From contig VYZB01000535.1 of assembly GCA_013397455.1 (NCBI GenBank), positions 475,076 to 539,075 of the forward strand: a stretch of 64,000 nt of DNA. The letters run 5' to 3'. Of this stretch, positions 12,660 to 24,700 are shown piece by piece. This stretch comes from Crotophaga sulcirostris (Eukaryota; Chordata; Aves; Cuculiformes; Crotophagidae). The position numbers were made by a program, and so were the translations under genes. Every line of letters starts with the position of its first letter. The stretch's first letter is position 1. The notes under the pieces are model-generated. The model saw only the letters and a program-made list of their open reading frames with translations. It had not been told where the DNA came from and ran no database searches.

Positions 12660-13110
12660 GACCTGAGAGACGCCAAAGTCGACGTTCTTTAGAAGTTCAG
12701 TGAAAAAGCGCACTAGAAATTCAAAGTAGCAAGCGTGCATGCCCAAGGTGGGTGAAGATGTGCAGTACATGTGATAGGTGTGGGACATGTGGTTGTTATG
12801 ATGATCCAAGCCCCAGAAAAGTATAAAAGACCCAGCAAAATCCCCCATGTGTGCCTGTTCGCCCGCCACTGACTCTCTGCAGGACTTCCAAGACATCATC
12901 CTTCGAAGATACCACAGATCCATGGTGGTGACTACTCTTGCAAATCTATCTCAATAGCTTTTTTTATCCTTCTATCTTTGTTCCTTCCTTTTCTATTGGT
13001 CTTGTTCTCATTATCTCTCACCTTTCACTTACTGCTTTATATAATAAAGAAAAATTTTGGTATACAACATCTGGCCTCCGTTGGTCTTAATCTAAATCTG
13101 AGGCATCGTC
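12660..13110 (+). mobile_element. probable solo LTR of an endogenous retrovirus (boundaries approximate)
   Basis: A TATAAAA box at 12822-12828 is followed 215 bases later by an AATAAA poly(A) signal at 13043-13048. Between them is a compact stretch, pyrimidine-rich towards its 3' end, with no gene. This U3-R-U5-like spacing is typical of retroviral LTRs, and the sequence just after the hexamer resembles U5. A near-identical 12-mer (GAYGTTCTTTAG) occurs at 12681-12692 and 13171-13182 and could mark outer boundaries, although the bases inside it are not the usual TG...CA. No gag, pol or env coding sequence is adjacent, hence 'solo'. Alternatively it could be a chance promoter/poly(A) pair. Confidence 0.4.
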
Positions 13111-16100
13111 AGGGAGCCATACACCTGGTGAAGGGTAAAGGGCAGAAGCAGAAGAGGGCAACAGCTATCTGATGTTCTTTAGTGAATGCATTGCCAAAAG
13201 CAAACTCACTATATTCACGGAGCAATGAGTCCAATTAATATCTGTCAAAGAGAAAGGAAAAAACCCAGAAGACCAACATCATTCCAGATGTTCTTCGTTA
13301 TTTATATAAAGTAATAAAATCCAAATTCAGTTTAATTAACTATCCCACTAACAATAATTTGCCCTGGAGCTTTGAAAACTCTTAATAGTAAAGGTTTTTT
13401 GGAGGACTGTCATGTAGTTTGATTATAGTTTGCATAATAACATTATGTAGAGATAAGAACACTAGAAATGCATTGCTCTGCTCTCTAATGTAAAGTCATG
13501 TTTGAAAAAAAAAAAAAGGAAAAAAAGGGGGGGGAAGGAATCTCACTGCATTTTATGGACAATTATGAACATGTCTTTCTGACACCAAGCAAAGATCACT
13601 GTCTTCTCCACACTAGGTAGGGTTAAGCTGAGGCTGGATAACTTTTACCCTGGAGCTGGATGGTTATTGCTGGTAGAACTGACAAGGGACTTTACATCTG
13701 CTAATATCCTACCCAGGCAAACCACCTTTCCCTGTGACTATATGAGATGTCAGCACTCCAGAGGAACAAGAAGGTAAGGTAAGACTTTCTAATTAATCAT
13801 CCTCCCCTTCACGTTTCTTTTCCGACATTGTAAAGCCTGGATTCAAACAAACAAAATCAAAATACACAGCTCTAGGCAATAAATTCCCCCAAAGCCTTTT
13901 CTGAAGATATTCACACTATTGCATTCTCAAAAGAGCCAGAACTTTAGGTAGGGAGAAGTAGTGGGCCAACAGACTAGTGATCTCTACAGTGTGTAGATCT
14001 CATGTTTCAGGACAGAGTACGTAAAACCTCAACATTTTTTTTCTGGTCCATAGTGAAAATTAAAAGCTTTGGAATTATTTACAGACCATTTTTCTCCAGT
14101 TCCTCTGAAGTACATGTTACCCCACAAAACAGCGGTGAAGTCAACAGCTCTGCAAACCTCTTCATTTGTATCTTTGGGAAAATGGAGCTACCAGGAGTCT
14201 GGATCCTGAATACCTGGGGTTTATTCCCTGATCAATGACCTTCTGCAGCGAAGGTTCAAGCTCCTCTTTTAACCCTAAAAATCCATCTTTGCCATCGATG
14301 CGTTAACATGACATGATGAAAATACACCCCACCTCCCCCCTCCCAACCTGGTTTTAAATACTAAAGGTTATAATTCCCCTTCACATGACCTCTGAACCAA
14401 ACCTGCATAGCCCGGGGTTCACACTTCATTTCATGATGGAAGGTTTTAACAAATTGTGATGAAGCCTCAATAGCTGAAAGCAAGACAAAGACATCTTTTA
14501 ATTGTAAAATTAGCTGGAGGGAAGAGCTGGAACTGCTTTCAGCAGGGAAAGAAGGGGAAATCATTAAAGGAAATCATCCCCTTTTCTTTTTCTAAGTAAT
14601 TAGAAGAACCATCTGTATGTTCATTCCTCTACAGTTAAGGGTGCAGATTAGCATTTCAGAGAGATTTGAGTTCAACTGGCAATACTTTGATGTGTTAACA
14701 TGAATGATGCTAAATTTTCTAAGGCTCCCAATGTTATACATGTTAAAAAGGGTACCCATGTCACATTCCAGTCACTCTTTTTAAATGACTACTCAGCAGA
14801 GCCAAATTTTGCATTCAGAAAATTTTCCTTTTATCTCTAAAAGCATATTAAAAAAATAATATGTTCTCATTAAAATAAATATAGTATTTACACAATACCC
14901 AGCTATAACCCTGGGGAGCTGCATTGCTAGACTGTGCAGCACATGCTGCCACAATGCAAACAAAATTGTACAAAAGGATTATAAAAAAAAAGTCCAGATA
15001 TAAACAAGTTAAGTAAACCTTTCATTTATGACTCTTTTTACCCACAGGAAAAATAATCCCTCAAATATTTCTTTTGTGATTTACAAGTGTATAGCAAAAT
15101 TTCAGGCACAGTCGTAAATAACTAAAACATACCAAAAAGAGAAAATCAAAACAGAGAGGTTCTAGAGACTTTGTTTCGCATAAATGAAACACAACAGTCT
15201 CTAGTGTGGGACCACCTCTGTTCAACATGGAAACAAATCTTCCTTTCCCACTATTAGTTCTCTGAGTACTACAGAAATCTGCATTTGACCTGAGGTAGAA
15301 TGGAAATTATAAGATAATATAATACACCCTGCAGGCCTCATAAATAAAAGACCATGGGATGTCTAAATTGTTCAATGCGGATCTCTCCATGATTTAAATT
15401 AACTCATATGGATAAGTGAAGCTGAATTCAGTTTTCCCAGGATCCCTTGTGACTGTCCAATTCTTTAATATACTTGTCCAAGTCATCAGACAAAGTTCTG
15501 CCCATCTATTTACCAATAAACAGTAAACTCCAGCACCAGCAAGGCTAGAATTGTCCTCCATGAACCCAAATCTGTCTTCATCATCCATCATTATAACTAA
15601 TCAATTAAAATAAAAACGCATATCTCGGAATATTTTTTCCCTTGAAACAAAATCAAATTTCCAAGGAGAATCACAATACTCTAGAGCTGGGCATCGCAAA
15701 CCACTAACAGCTCTCACCACTTCTTACCAACCTCTCCATTCAGGGAAGCCAAAACCAGTGGACTCCAGGGTGTTACTCTTTCTGGACCGATTTGCAGGAC
15801 ATTTTAGTGACAATTAGCTGTATTGTTTTGCTCGTGGAATCAGAAAAGCAAAACAAAACATTTAAAATGAGAAGGTACGCAAATAGAGGCCCCCTCAAAA
15901 AAGGAATTTAATCTAATATATACACACAAGAATTTGGCCTTTTTTTCTCCCCATTCTTGAAGATGGTTTATGCAGAACCTGAGTTCCTCTAATTGGAATT
16001 AGAGATACAGCTGGGCTTTCCGGGGAGGTCAGTCAAACACCTGACTGAGAGAGGGCAGTTAATCAGCAACCATGTGCATCTATTGGGTTCATCTATTTGG

Positions 16101-17277
16101 GTACCCAAATTTACCAGTTCCTCATAAAATTACACTTGAGGAGTTTATCTTTGGTTTCATACTTTAGAAAGCCTTCATTCCCATTTGTGAAAAGATGAGA
16201 TTTTTCTGTATTTCTGTTTTTTTTCTTGTTTTTATTTGTTTTGTTTTTCTGTTCTGTTAAACTTAATCAGTTCAAGAGCTGTTAATATGCATCAGGTTTG
16301 TATTCTCTGATTAACACCTCTTACTCCTTGCTTTGATTACTCAGACACTCTTTGACTTACTTTTTACTATATATTTTATAACTTCAGCATCAAAAGGGCC
16401 TAGAAGGGTGGATCTGAATGAGCAAAGTAAAATAGTTTATTATAGCTACAGTGCTTGTCCCCACAAAATACCCCATTACCAAGGGTGCAGTTTCCCTTTT
16501 GTCCCATTTCTCTCTGAAGTTAATGCTGCTTGACTACAGTGAATCACAGTGGATGGTGTTTCCCATTATCAGGACAGCAAAAGTAGTCTATAATTCATAA
16601 TAAAGCAATTTTTAAGCCACTTGAAATGCTTTTTGCATTTAGAGTCACTCTATTTTCTGCCGTGTGCAGCAGGAGTTGCCTCCATCCAGCCTAGCTGGTT
16701 GGGTGCTGCACGCAGACTTATTTCATGTGGTTGAAATTACACACTGCTTGGAGGCTGCAAAAAACACTGCAGAAGCAGTGAGGAAGAAGTAAGGTAGCAG
16801 AGAGATCCCAGAAACTGTGCCTGGCTGAAAAACAGACTTCATGTTGATGGAGCTTAGAGAAAACAAGCAAACAATCACAAACATTACCTCATTTGTTAAA
16901 GGTGGAGCAGAAAGCTTTGAGAGCCTGAAATGCAAGGACTGGGGTATCTACGTATCATTGTCATGGGCAAAGACACATCTAAAGCTGTTGGAGCCATTTG
17001 TTTGCATCAAAGATGAGAAACCGTGTCTATAAACTGAAGAAAAGGATCTGGAAGACTCAGTAGAGGTGTGCGTTTAGTGCAAAGGGGAGGGAAAAGAAGC
17101 CACGTGGATTTCCTCACGGTTCACTGCACCAACCTGACAGTCTCTTCCAAGTCCTGTTCTTGCTGCTGTACAGCCACTGCCACCCTTGACAGCACAGCTG
17201 GAAAAGGCACAAATCACCTCTGGTGAACATAAACAGGTGTGGATCCGTGGTACTCAGGGTTCAAATGTGTGTTAGTT
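13111..17277. other. intergenic DNA, no recognised gene
   Basis: AT-rich unique sequence without CR1 copies. It contains a homopurine run (13504-13540) and a T-rich stretch (about 16205-16260). Small open frames such as those near 14.0, 15.4, 16.3 and 16.8 kb show no domain or exon signal. Confidence 0.5.
13504..13540. repeat. homopurine A/G tract
   Basis: An uninterrupted purine stretch consists of a 13-base A run, GG, a 7-base A run and an 8-base G run. It is a low-complexity tract that is prone to slippage and to sequencing or assembly error. Confidence 0.8.
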
Positions 17278-17597
17278 ATCACAGAAGCACAGAACGGTTT
17301 GCGTTGGAAGGAATTTAAGGATCATCCAGTTCCAACCCTCCTGCCATGGGCAGGGACACCTCCCACTGCATCAGGGGGCTCCAAGCCCCATCCAACCTGG
17401 CCTGGAACACCTCCAGGGATGGGGCAGCCACCACTGCTCTGGGCAACCTGGGCCAGGGCCTCCCCACCCTCACAGTAAAAAACTTCTTCCCCTCATCCTG
17501 TCCCTTGTTACTTGGGGGAAGAGACCAGCACCCACCTCACTGCTTCCTTTCAGGTAGTTGCAGACAGTGAAAAGGCCCCTCCTCAGCCTCCTTTTTC
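17278..17597 (-). mobile_element. CR1 LINE 3' fragment (main type)
   Basis: Beginning with ATCACAGAAGCACAGAACGG on the plus strand, this copy contains the GCCATGGGCAGGGACACC box and the GGCCTGGAACACCTCCAGGG box. It then extends into the CR1 segment ending near CCTCAGCCTCC. It lies in minus orientation and is truncated at its 5' end. It shares long near-identical blocks with the copies at 19251, 36201, 39612 and 59478. Confidence 0.95.
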
Positions 17598-19250
17598 AAT
17601 AACCAAAGCTGGATAATTAAAACATGGTAGAAATTGTGTCTGAATGCCTGACTTGTTCAATCAACAGAACAAGAAAGAAAAAAAGAAAATCTTCAGTACC
17701 ACCAAAGGCCCAGACTGAGCTTCAAAACAGGAGCCTCTGTAGCCTGCAGTACCTGGCACTGCTGCATAATTAGAAAAAAATACTGTTGGGATGTTGTCAC
17801 AAAAAGTGATCAACATGGCAGATATTACAGGAAACAGAGATAATTTATTGTTAAATTTTAATAAGTTTCCATTCTCCATCCCTTCCTCGGCAATTCTCCC
17901 CTGCCTTCATTAGCTAATTAGTTCTGCCTGGAGCACTGAGCTTTTGATGCTTCGCTAAAAAACAGAAAATCACTAACTCAAGGGACCCTCCGAAGCTTTG
18001 ATCACTTGTTCACTCATTTAACCTACAAATCTTTCCTTTTTTCTCTTTGAAAATCCTTGCTGTAAATTCCCACAGGAGAGTCTCAAATGCTGTTGCTGAG
18101 GTCCTTTCAGGTGAACATCTTGTAAACACCTTCAATCTCACGTTGCTATAGAGAGTTCTTCCCAGGAGCTCGATGCCATGGAATAAGCACATCGACCAGC
18201 TAGGCATAGTTTTTCTAAATGATTAAGCATCTCTAATGAGATACAAAAGACAGCAATAAGTTCAGCATTCTTGACTTCTATTTTCACCCCCTTAACACAA
18301 ACCGGTAGAAGGAAGCCATGAACCAGTGGAGACTTGGGCAGTTATTTGCCACTGTTAGCACTGCAATAAGTTACCTCAAGCCTCATCCCAAACCAACAGC
18401 AGCATTTACTTCTCCTTACAATGATCACTACTTATTTGACCTGCTGTAACTTAATTAATTCATCATTTAATAATTAAGAATATCTTGCATCTTTTATTCA
18501 TCTTAACAAGATCAGCAGCTTAGTCTCAGATGAAAAGAAACTGGATATTTTTGAAAACTCTGTGCATATGATCTGGAAATAATTATTATTTCATTTGCAT
18601 CATTAGTGCTAATGGCTGTAAATACTCCCAGAAGGAAACATAAAATATGTTTTAAAAAAATTCTTTCTTCCCCAAGTAACAAACTACATCACTGACCTTT
18701 CCCTTCATGTGCTGTTTGAATGAGACTCATATATTTCCCAGCAGAGCCATGGATTTCGGGTTAGGCAATTTATTAGAATATAAAAGTATTCATAACAGCA
18801 CTCAGATTATTTTATTTACTGGATGACTGGAAAGTTAATTTGCATGAATGAATTTTCCAACTTGAACTGTTTCCAGAATGATAATCACACTGTAAAAGCC
18901 TAAATAGAACAGTTTTAAAATATGTGTTAGTGAAATTAGGTATATCCCCTAGGCTCTCTCTCAGGGAGAATTTGTTTGTGATATTAGCCTATTAAAACAT
19001 CAGACTGAGGGCGAATGAAAAGAGAAGCAATAGGAGTCAGGAATTTCTGAGTTGTCATTATTCTACCTTTGGCCAAGCCTCAGGAGTGTAAACGCTATTT
19101 TAAATACACAAAGTGCTTCAAGAGCGTATCCCTGAAACTATTAATCACAGAATATTCTATTTTTAAATAGTACAAGAACAAGGATGTGTTAGAATGTTGT
19201 TCTGAAGATGTACAACAGTGAAGGTTTTGCCTGTGAAGCTGAGTTTCCAG
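17598..19250. other. intergenic DNA with AT-rich candidate regulatory block
   Basis: No gene recognised. The segment at about 18430-18660 is rich in TAAT cores and contains a perfect POU octamer ATTTGCAT at 18593-18600. It is repeat-free and is described further in the findings as a candidate conserved element. Confidence 0.4.
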
Positions 19251-19515
19251 ATCGAATCATGGAATGGTTTGGGCTGGAAGGGACCTCAAAGCACATCCAG
19301 CCCCACCCCCTGCCATGGGCAGGGACACCTCCCACTGGATGTGGGGGCTCCAAGCCCCATCCAACCTGGCCTGGAACACCTCCAGGGATGGGGCAGCCAC
19401 CACTGCTCTGGGCAACCTGGGCCAGGGCCTCCCCACCCTCATCATGGAGAATTTCTTCCTAAAGTCTCATCTAAATTTTCCCCCTTTCAGTTTAAAGCCA
19501 TTCCCCCATTGTGAC
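19251..19515 (-). mobile_element. CR1 LINE 3' fragment (main type)
   Basis: It starts with ATCGAATCATGGAATGGTTT and runs through the standard GGGCAGGGACACC and ACCACTGCTCTGGGCAACC boxes to a TTTAAAGCCATTCCCCC segment. Minus orientation, 5'-truncated and non-coding. Open frames of 84-98 codons across it are CR1 antisense artefacts. Confidence 0.95.
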
Positions 19516-21165
19516 ACACAATAGTTTCCAACCCCCTTTTCTCCCCCTCTCTTCCAGCTCACCTGCACTCAGAAATAAGTGGACCCATTAGCAAGGTTTT
19601 GTCAGACAACAAACCTTCCTGGTTTTTTCAAGTATTAGCTGGATTAAGGCTGCAGAGGACAGCGAGTACGTAGAATTGCAAGTGAATAACCAGCCATGCA
19701 GAATGACTTTCCTCCCTCTGGCACCATGCTGTGCTCAACACCAACTGAGCTCTGCACCCACCTTTATTCATGCAATTGGGGGGGTAGATCCACATCTTGC
19801 AGAGACAGCACAGAGCAGGTGTTCAGGGCCCACATAGCAGTGTTCCATAGAGAAAGCCCTGTCTGGTAGGCTGGAAATCAGATTTACCAATGTACTTACC
19901 TGGGCAATCCATAGGCATCCTTTGAAGGGCTGGATCTGAAGATTCAATGTCTAAACTGGCAGATTTTCTTTGATGCTTTCCACTAATATAAATAAATATA
20001 TACATAAATAAAAACAGTGAGTGAATTATATTGAAAATCATTTGCATTTAAAAAAATATAATCCCATTGACTTCCATACAAATAAAGTAAGGGGGAGAAC
20101 ACTGAAACGAAAATTACCCTCTCATCTACACAAATTATTAGGAAGCAGTTAGACAAGGTAATTGTCATGCAAATGCAGAACTCATGCAATCACAAGGCCT
20201 GGGAGTATTTTCTAAGAAAACATGTTCACTCTTTCTAAAACATTGCATTTTTTCATATTTTCTAACACATCAGAAAATTTGCTTTGCTATTTTCGCTTTC
20301 TCAGTTTCGCAATATCCTCTGAAAAGTGCCAGAAAAAAACAGATACTCTGGGGCTGCTTTTCCTAGACTTCACTGTTTCCATGAAAGAGCCAAAGGAGCT
20401 CAAGATGAGTTCATCCACGAGGAGCTTAAAAGGTGAAGCTGTTCCAGTCCACACAGACATGAAGAGAACATCTGATAATGGAGGGATTATTAATCTATCA
20501 AAGGCATAATGAGAGCTGAAGGGCTGGAGAAATTAATGCTAAAAATAAGGCAGAAAACATTAGCTGTGAAATTAATTGGACATTAGAGCTATTTCTGAGA
20601 ATGTGGATCCTCTGTTGCTTAAAATCTTTCTAAAGATATTGAGATTTAGGTGTTGATTGTCTTTATGAAAGGTGTTTACATAGGATTTACAAGATTGAAG
20701 TGATAATCAATGCTGCTGTGCTTCATACAGCCTCTAATTAGAGCCAGAGAAAGATCCCCTCCTTCAGGAAGTCACAGGAGATACTTCTCAGAGCCTTAAG
20801 AGTTAAACTCTGCAACTGTGTCTGATGGACATATATTTTTCCTTTCCTTGGGTTTCATTTTTCATATTGCTCAGAGTTTTTGCTTCTATTTAAAGCCGTC
20901 AGCAAAGATGCTCAGGAACCACGTGCTACATCCCTGGGTCACAAGAACAATTTGAGATCGAAGCTGGAATAAACGGTTCTGTGATGAGGAAGGCTCAGGA
21001 GTGAAATTAAATTATAGGGAGAGCAGCTGAGCATTTCCTAAACAAAAGACTGGTATGGGAACAAGCACTGACACATTTAAAAGCTAGATAGGATCAATTC
21101 AAGAATATTGTGTGTGTCTGTTGTACTTGCTAAAAGGTTGCTCGCTCCTCAGGCTATTTTTGCCA
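19516..21165. other. intergenic DNA, no recognised gene
   Basis: AT-rich unique sequence with no CR1 before 21.16 kb. There is an ATAAATA-rich patch around 19985-20015. Nothing else is recognised. Confidence 0.5.
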
Positions 21166-21436
21166 CTCTACTTGGCTCTGGTGAGACCCCACCTGGAGCC
21201 CTGTGTCCAGCTCTGGAGCCCTCAGCACAGGAGGGACCTGGAGATGTTGGAGAGAGTCCAGAGGAGGCCACGGAGATGATCCAAGGGCTGGAGCACCTCC
21301 TGTATAAGGACAGGCTGGGAGGGAGAGTTGGGTTGTTCAGCCTGGAGAAGAGAAGGCTGTGGGGAGACCTCAGAGCAGCCTCCAGTGCTGAAAGGGGCTC
21401 CAGGAAAGCTGGGGACAGACGTTTTAGCAAGGCCTG
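21166..21436 (+). mobile_element. CR1 LINE internal/3' fragment
   Basis: Contains the CR1 motifs CTTGGCTCTGGTGAGACCCC, GAGAGAGTCCAGAGGAGGCC, GTTCAGCCTGGAGAAGAGAA and AAAGGGGCTCCAGGAAAGCT in plus orientation. It stops after TTTAGCAAGGCCTGT, where related copies (for example at 37094) continue. A 75-base tail of a plus-strand CR1 reappears at 21722. Confidence 0.93.
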
Positions 21437-21721
21437 TAAGTTAGCCAAAAGCTCTATAAATAATACATGCAATTTTTTGTTATCATTATTACCAGAATCG
21501 ACCCTCACGATACCAGTTAATTGCTTACCTTCGCAAATCCCAGCACCTGAATCTTTCCAAAGGGGTCCATTGCATGCAGGAGCACAGATTTCCAATGCTT
21601 TGGAAGGTGTAAGGAACAGCTCAAGAGCAATAAAATGTTTTGAGACCATGAAGCTGGTCTCTCAGCTACCTGCTCAAATACAACCCCTCCTCTTCTGCAG
21701 GCAAAGCCCTGCACATTTCTG

Positions 21722-21797
21722 CAGGGGGGTTGGAACCGGATGGGCTTTAAGGTCCGTTCCAACCCAAACCATTCTATGATCCTATGATTCTATGATT
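21722..21797 (+). mobile_element. CR1 LINE extreme 3' tail with octamer repeats
   Basis: The sequence GGATGGGCTTTAAGGTCCGT leads to three consecutive ATTCTATGATCCTATGATTC-type octamer units, the diagnostic CR1 3' end. It is in the same orientation as the fragment at 21166-21436 and separated from it by about 285 bases of non-CR1 sequence. It is either the far end of that copy after an internal replacement or an independent, very short insertion. Confidence 0.9.
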
Positions 21798-24700
21798 AGA
21801 AGGGAATCCTGAGGCACTGCTTCCAGCTGACAGAGCCCCCCTGTATTACATAACGCCTTTAATAAATACACTCATCTAAACATCAAGAGAATCCCTGTTT
21901 TCTGTCCATGTGCCTCCTCCCAAGGGCCTGGCCCAGATCCAGCTGCTGCCATAGAAGCCTCTTCAACTTGCAATTAAATCAAGCCTGGTGATACCTTAAT
22001 GATAAATGGTCCTGTCTTCCAGCAGAGGGAAAGGCTCAGCAAGGGGACCTGAAATAACAGGTACGCTTTGGTTCTGTGTGTCCTGGCCTTACGTTAGTCA
22101 AGAAGTAGCATTAGGTGAACACCACAGTAGATAAAAGCTGACTGGTTTTCTGGCTGTCTTCCTGGTCCTCTTCCACTCCTCAAACTTGTTAATTTTCTGT
22201 TCTGATTGTAACCTCGTGGTCAGTTTAGAAACCCAGTCCAAATCAAGGCTGACACCTGCAGAATCCCATTCCCAGTGGCAAATAGTCTGTGGTCTGAAGG
22301 GTGATCCTAATGATTTTATAACAAGGTAGACAAAGAATATTCTGTATTTGAGAAGAGAGTTATTTGGTCAATTTTGGCTCATATGAAAAGATTTCAAAGA
22401 AAAAGCTGTGAATAACCCTTCACTGTTTAAAATGCAATTCAGTTCCACAGATCATTCACAAAGAGGCACCTCGGACCATCCCATCACCTGGGTCTCCAAT
22501 CTGTGTGACAATTACAAAATAAATCCCCCAGGTAATTTAAAAGCTGACTACAATTCCCTGGTGTTTTCCAAGATTAGGGCAGAAGGAAATGTAAAGGAGA
22601 TGCTGTTCATCAGCAAAATGCAAACAGCTGGACACATTTAGCTTTTGAATGTCTGTCAACCCCACTGGCTTTTGTCAGACAGACTGTGAAGAAGAAGCAG
22701 AGGGTCTTTTCAAATGTGCTTGTTTCCAGTGGCAACCAGTGGAACAAAAGGACAATCTGATTTAATAAATTGATTTCAATGTGCCATTTTCAAACAGGTT
22801 TCCTTTAAATGATTCAACAGACAAAAAGAGGGAGAGAAAAGTCAAGCAATAAAATGTAATGATACTCATTAACTGCCATGAATTGACTGTTTTATAGTTT
22901 AATTTTGGCAAGAACTGTGAGTTTTTCACGTTTTCATTAGATGAGGTCTTATTTCCAAGCAAAAACTGCAGAACTTAAATCTAGACTCTAATCCTTTTGT
23001 TTGGATGCTTGTTTCAGATTGGGCCCATTTTGACTTAATTTGTCCCATAATTGCACATAATCAAAATAACTTTTTCAGTCTAAAATGCCATCTGCTTTCG
23101 TTGTTAATAAATCTTGATACATGAATCATCTGTATTTTTACACAGCTGCCAAAAGAACAAAAAAGCTTTATATCCAAACTGGATATGCTATGGGGCTAGA
23201 TGACATTTGCCAAGAATGCATTGTCAGAATAGTTTTCTACCTAACCTTTAATAAGCTTATTTTCCATATATTTATTAATGTCAAGAGAAGAACATTATGT
23301 CCCGGAATAAAATATTTATGGACTTTCTATGTCCTTGTTGCCTAGGTCTCTTGGTTCAAAGAACCATTCAGAGGCTTTCAAACTGTTCAACATGTCACTC
23401 CTGTCAAGTGGTACTTTTGCTGGGCTCTGTCCTTTTTCTGGTTTATTAATGCACACAGAGGAAGTTTTTGCTTGAAATCCAAATTGTTTTCTCAAAAGCA
23501 CTTAGGAGAGTATTTTTTAATACATATATTTGTAGAAATATTGCATATTGCCAATAATAGTGTGACTACAAATGACTTGGAGCAGCACCACAGGACATAC
23601 CCAGCTCACAGACCTTTTATTCCTCATGCTTGATTTAGTTTTTCAGTAGATTTAAATCTTTGTGTATCTTGTTCAGGCTCTTCAGCTTCCAGTTCAGCCT
23701 GTCCGGGGCATCTCCAGAACCACACAGCCAGCATATAACTAAGCTTTTTATTCTCTCCCCCATGCTGCTTTCCTCTTTAGACTTTCCCATTCAGTATCAA
23801 CCCTCATGTTCTTTGTGAATTTTGGTTGCTCATTACCAGTCACCTGTGTAAAGGCGTTTCTCTTTTCAAGAGCTGTAATGTGTTCTGATACCCTAACATC
23901 GCACTACAGCCTTGGCAAACCTGAGTTTCCAAAACCCCTCTGTCTTCTTTTGTGATTGGTATTTCTCTTGGGGTTATTTTAACCCATTCCTGGTCAATAC
24001 CCAGTAAGTTCGTTACCAGGAATGTGGGCAGAAAGGAAGACTCTTGCACTCACCTCCTGCATTTGTCTTAGCTGCTTCCCTCTGATTCCTCCTGTTCTTT
24101 TCTTAAACCTTATTTTTTTTCTGTTTTCTTCCATCATTCCTTTTAAGCTTCTCCACAGATTCACATTTCACGTGCAGTCTAACAGAGTACTCTTGTGTGC
24201 TGCTCAGGGGAAATAACATAAAGCAAATAAAAGTGGAAAACACCTGTTCTTTGACGAGAGAAAACTTTGTATGATGTTTCCAAAGCCACCACCTTGTGAT
24301 GAGATTTCACTACCTGGGAATTTGACCTGACAGCCTCAAGTGAGAATAGGATGTACACCGCCCACCCATGCTGTTCTCAGAGCCAAACCAGTTCCACCTC
24401 CTCCCTGAATCAGATCGGTCATTTCGAGCCCTTGTCAATATTCATAGCCTTCTATCAGGAGCTGCACGATTCCTCACATTTAATGAGGAGGTTGAAAAGT
24501 TGGTAAACAAGTTGAGGGAGGTATAAGATAATAAGGAAAAGGTCAGACGGAGTAGAGATTGCACCACACTAAGGACAAAAATAAAGACATCCTTTGTGAT
24601 TTATTCAGTACACAACGAACCACTCCAGATTTCTGAATTCTTAGGGAAGACAACAATTCTCTACTGGACTGAAGGTGAGGGGTGATACTGGTACACATGA

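Noticed and set aside
21108..21779. 223-codon plus-strand open frame
   Set aside because: It is stitched from two CR1 fragments and intervening unique sequence, with no protein similarity apart from the repeat.
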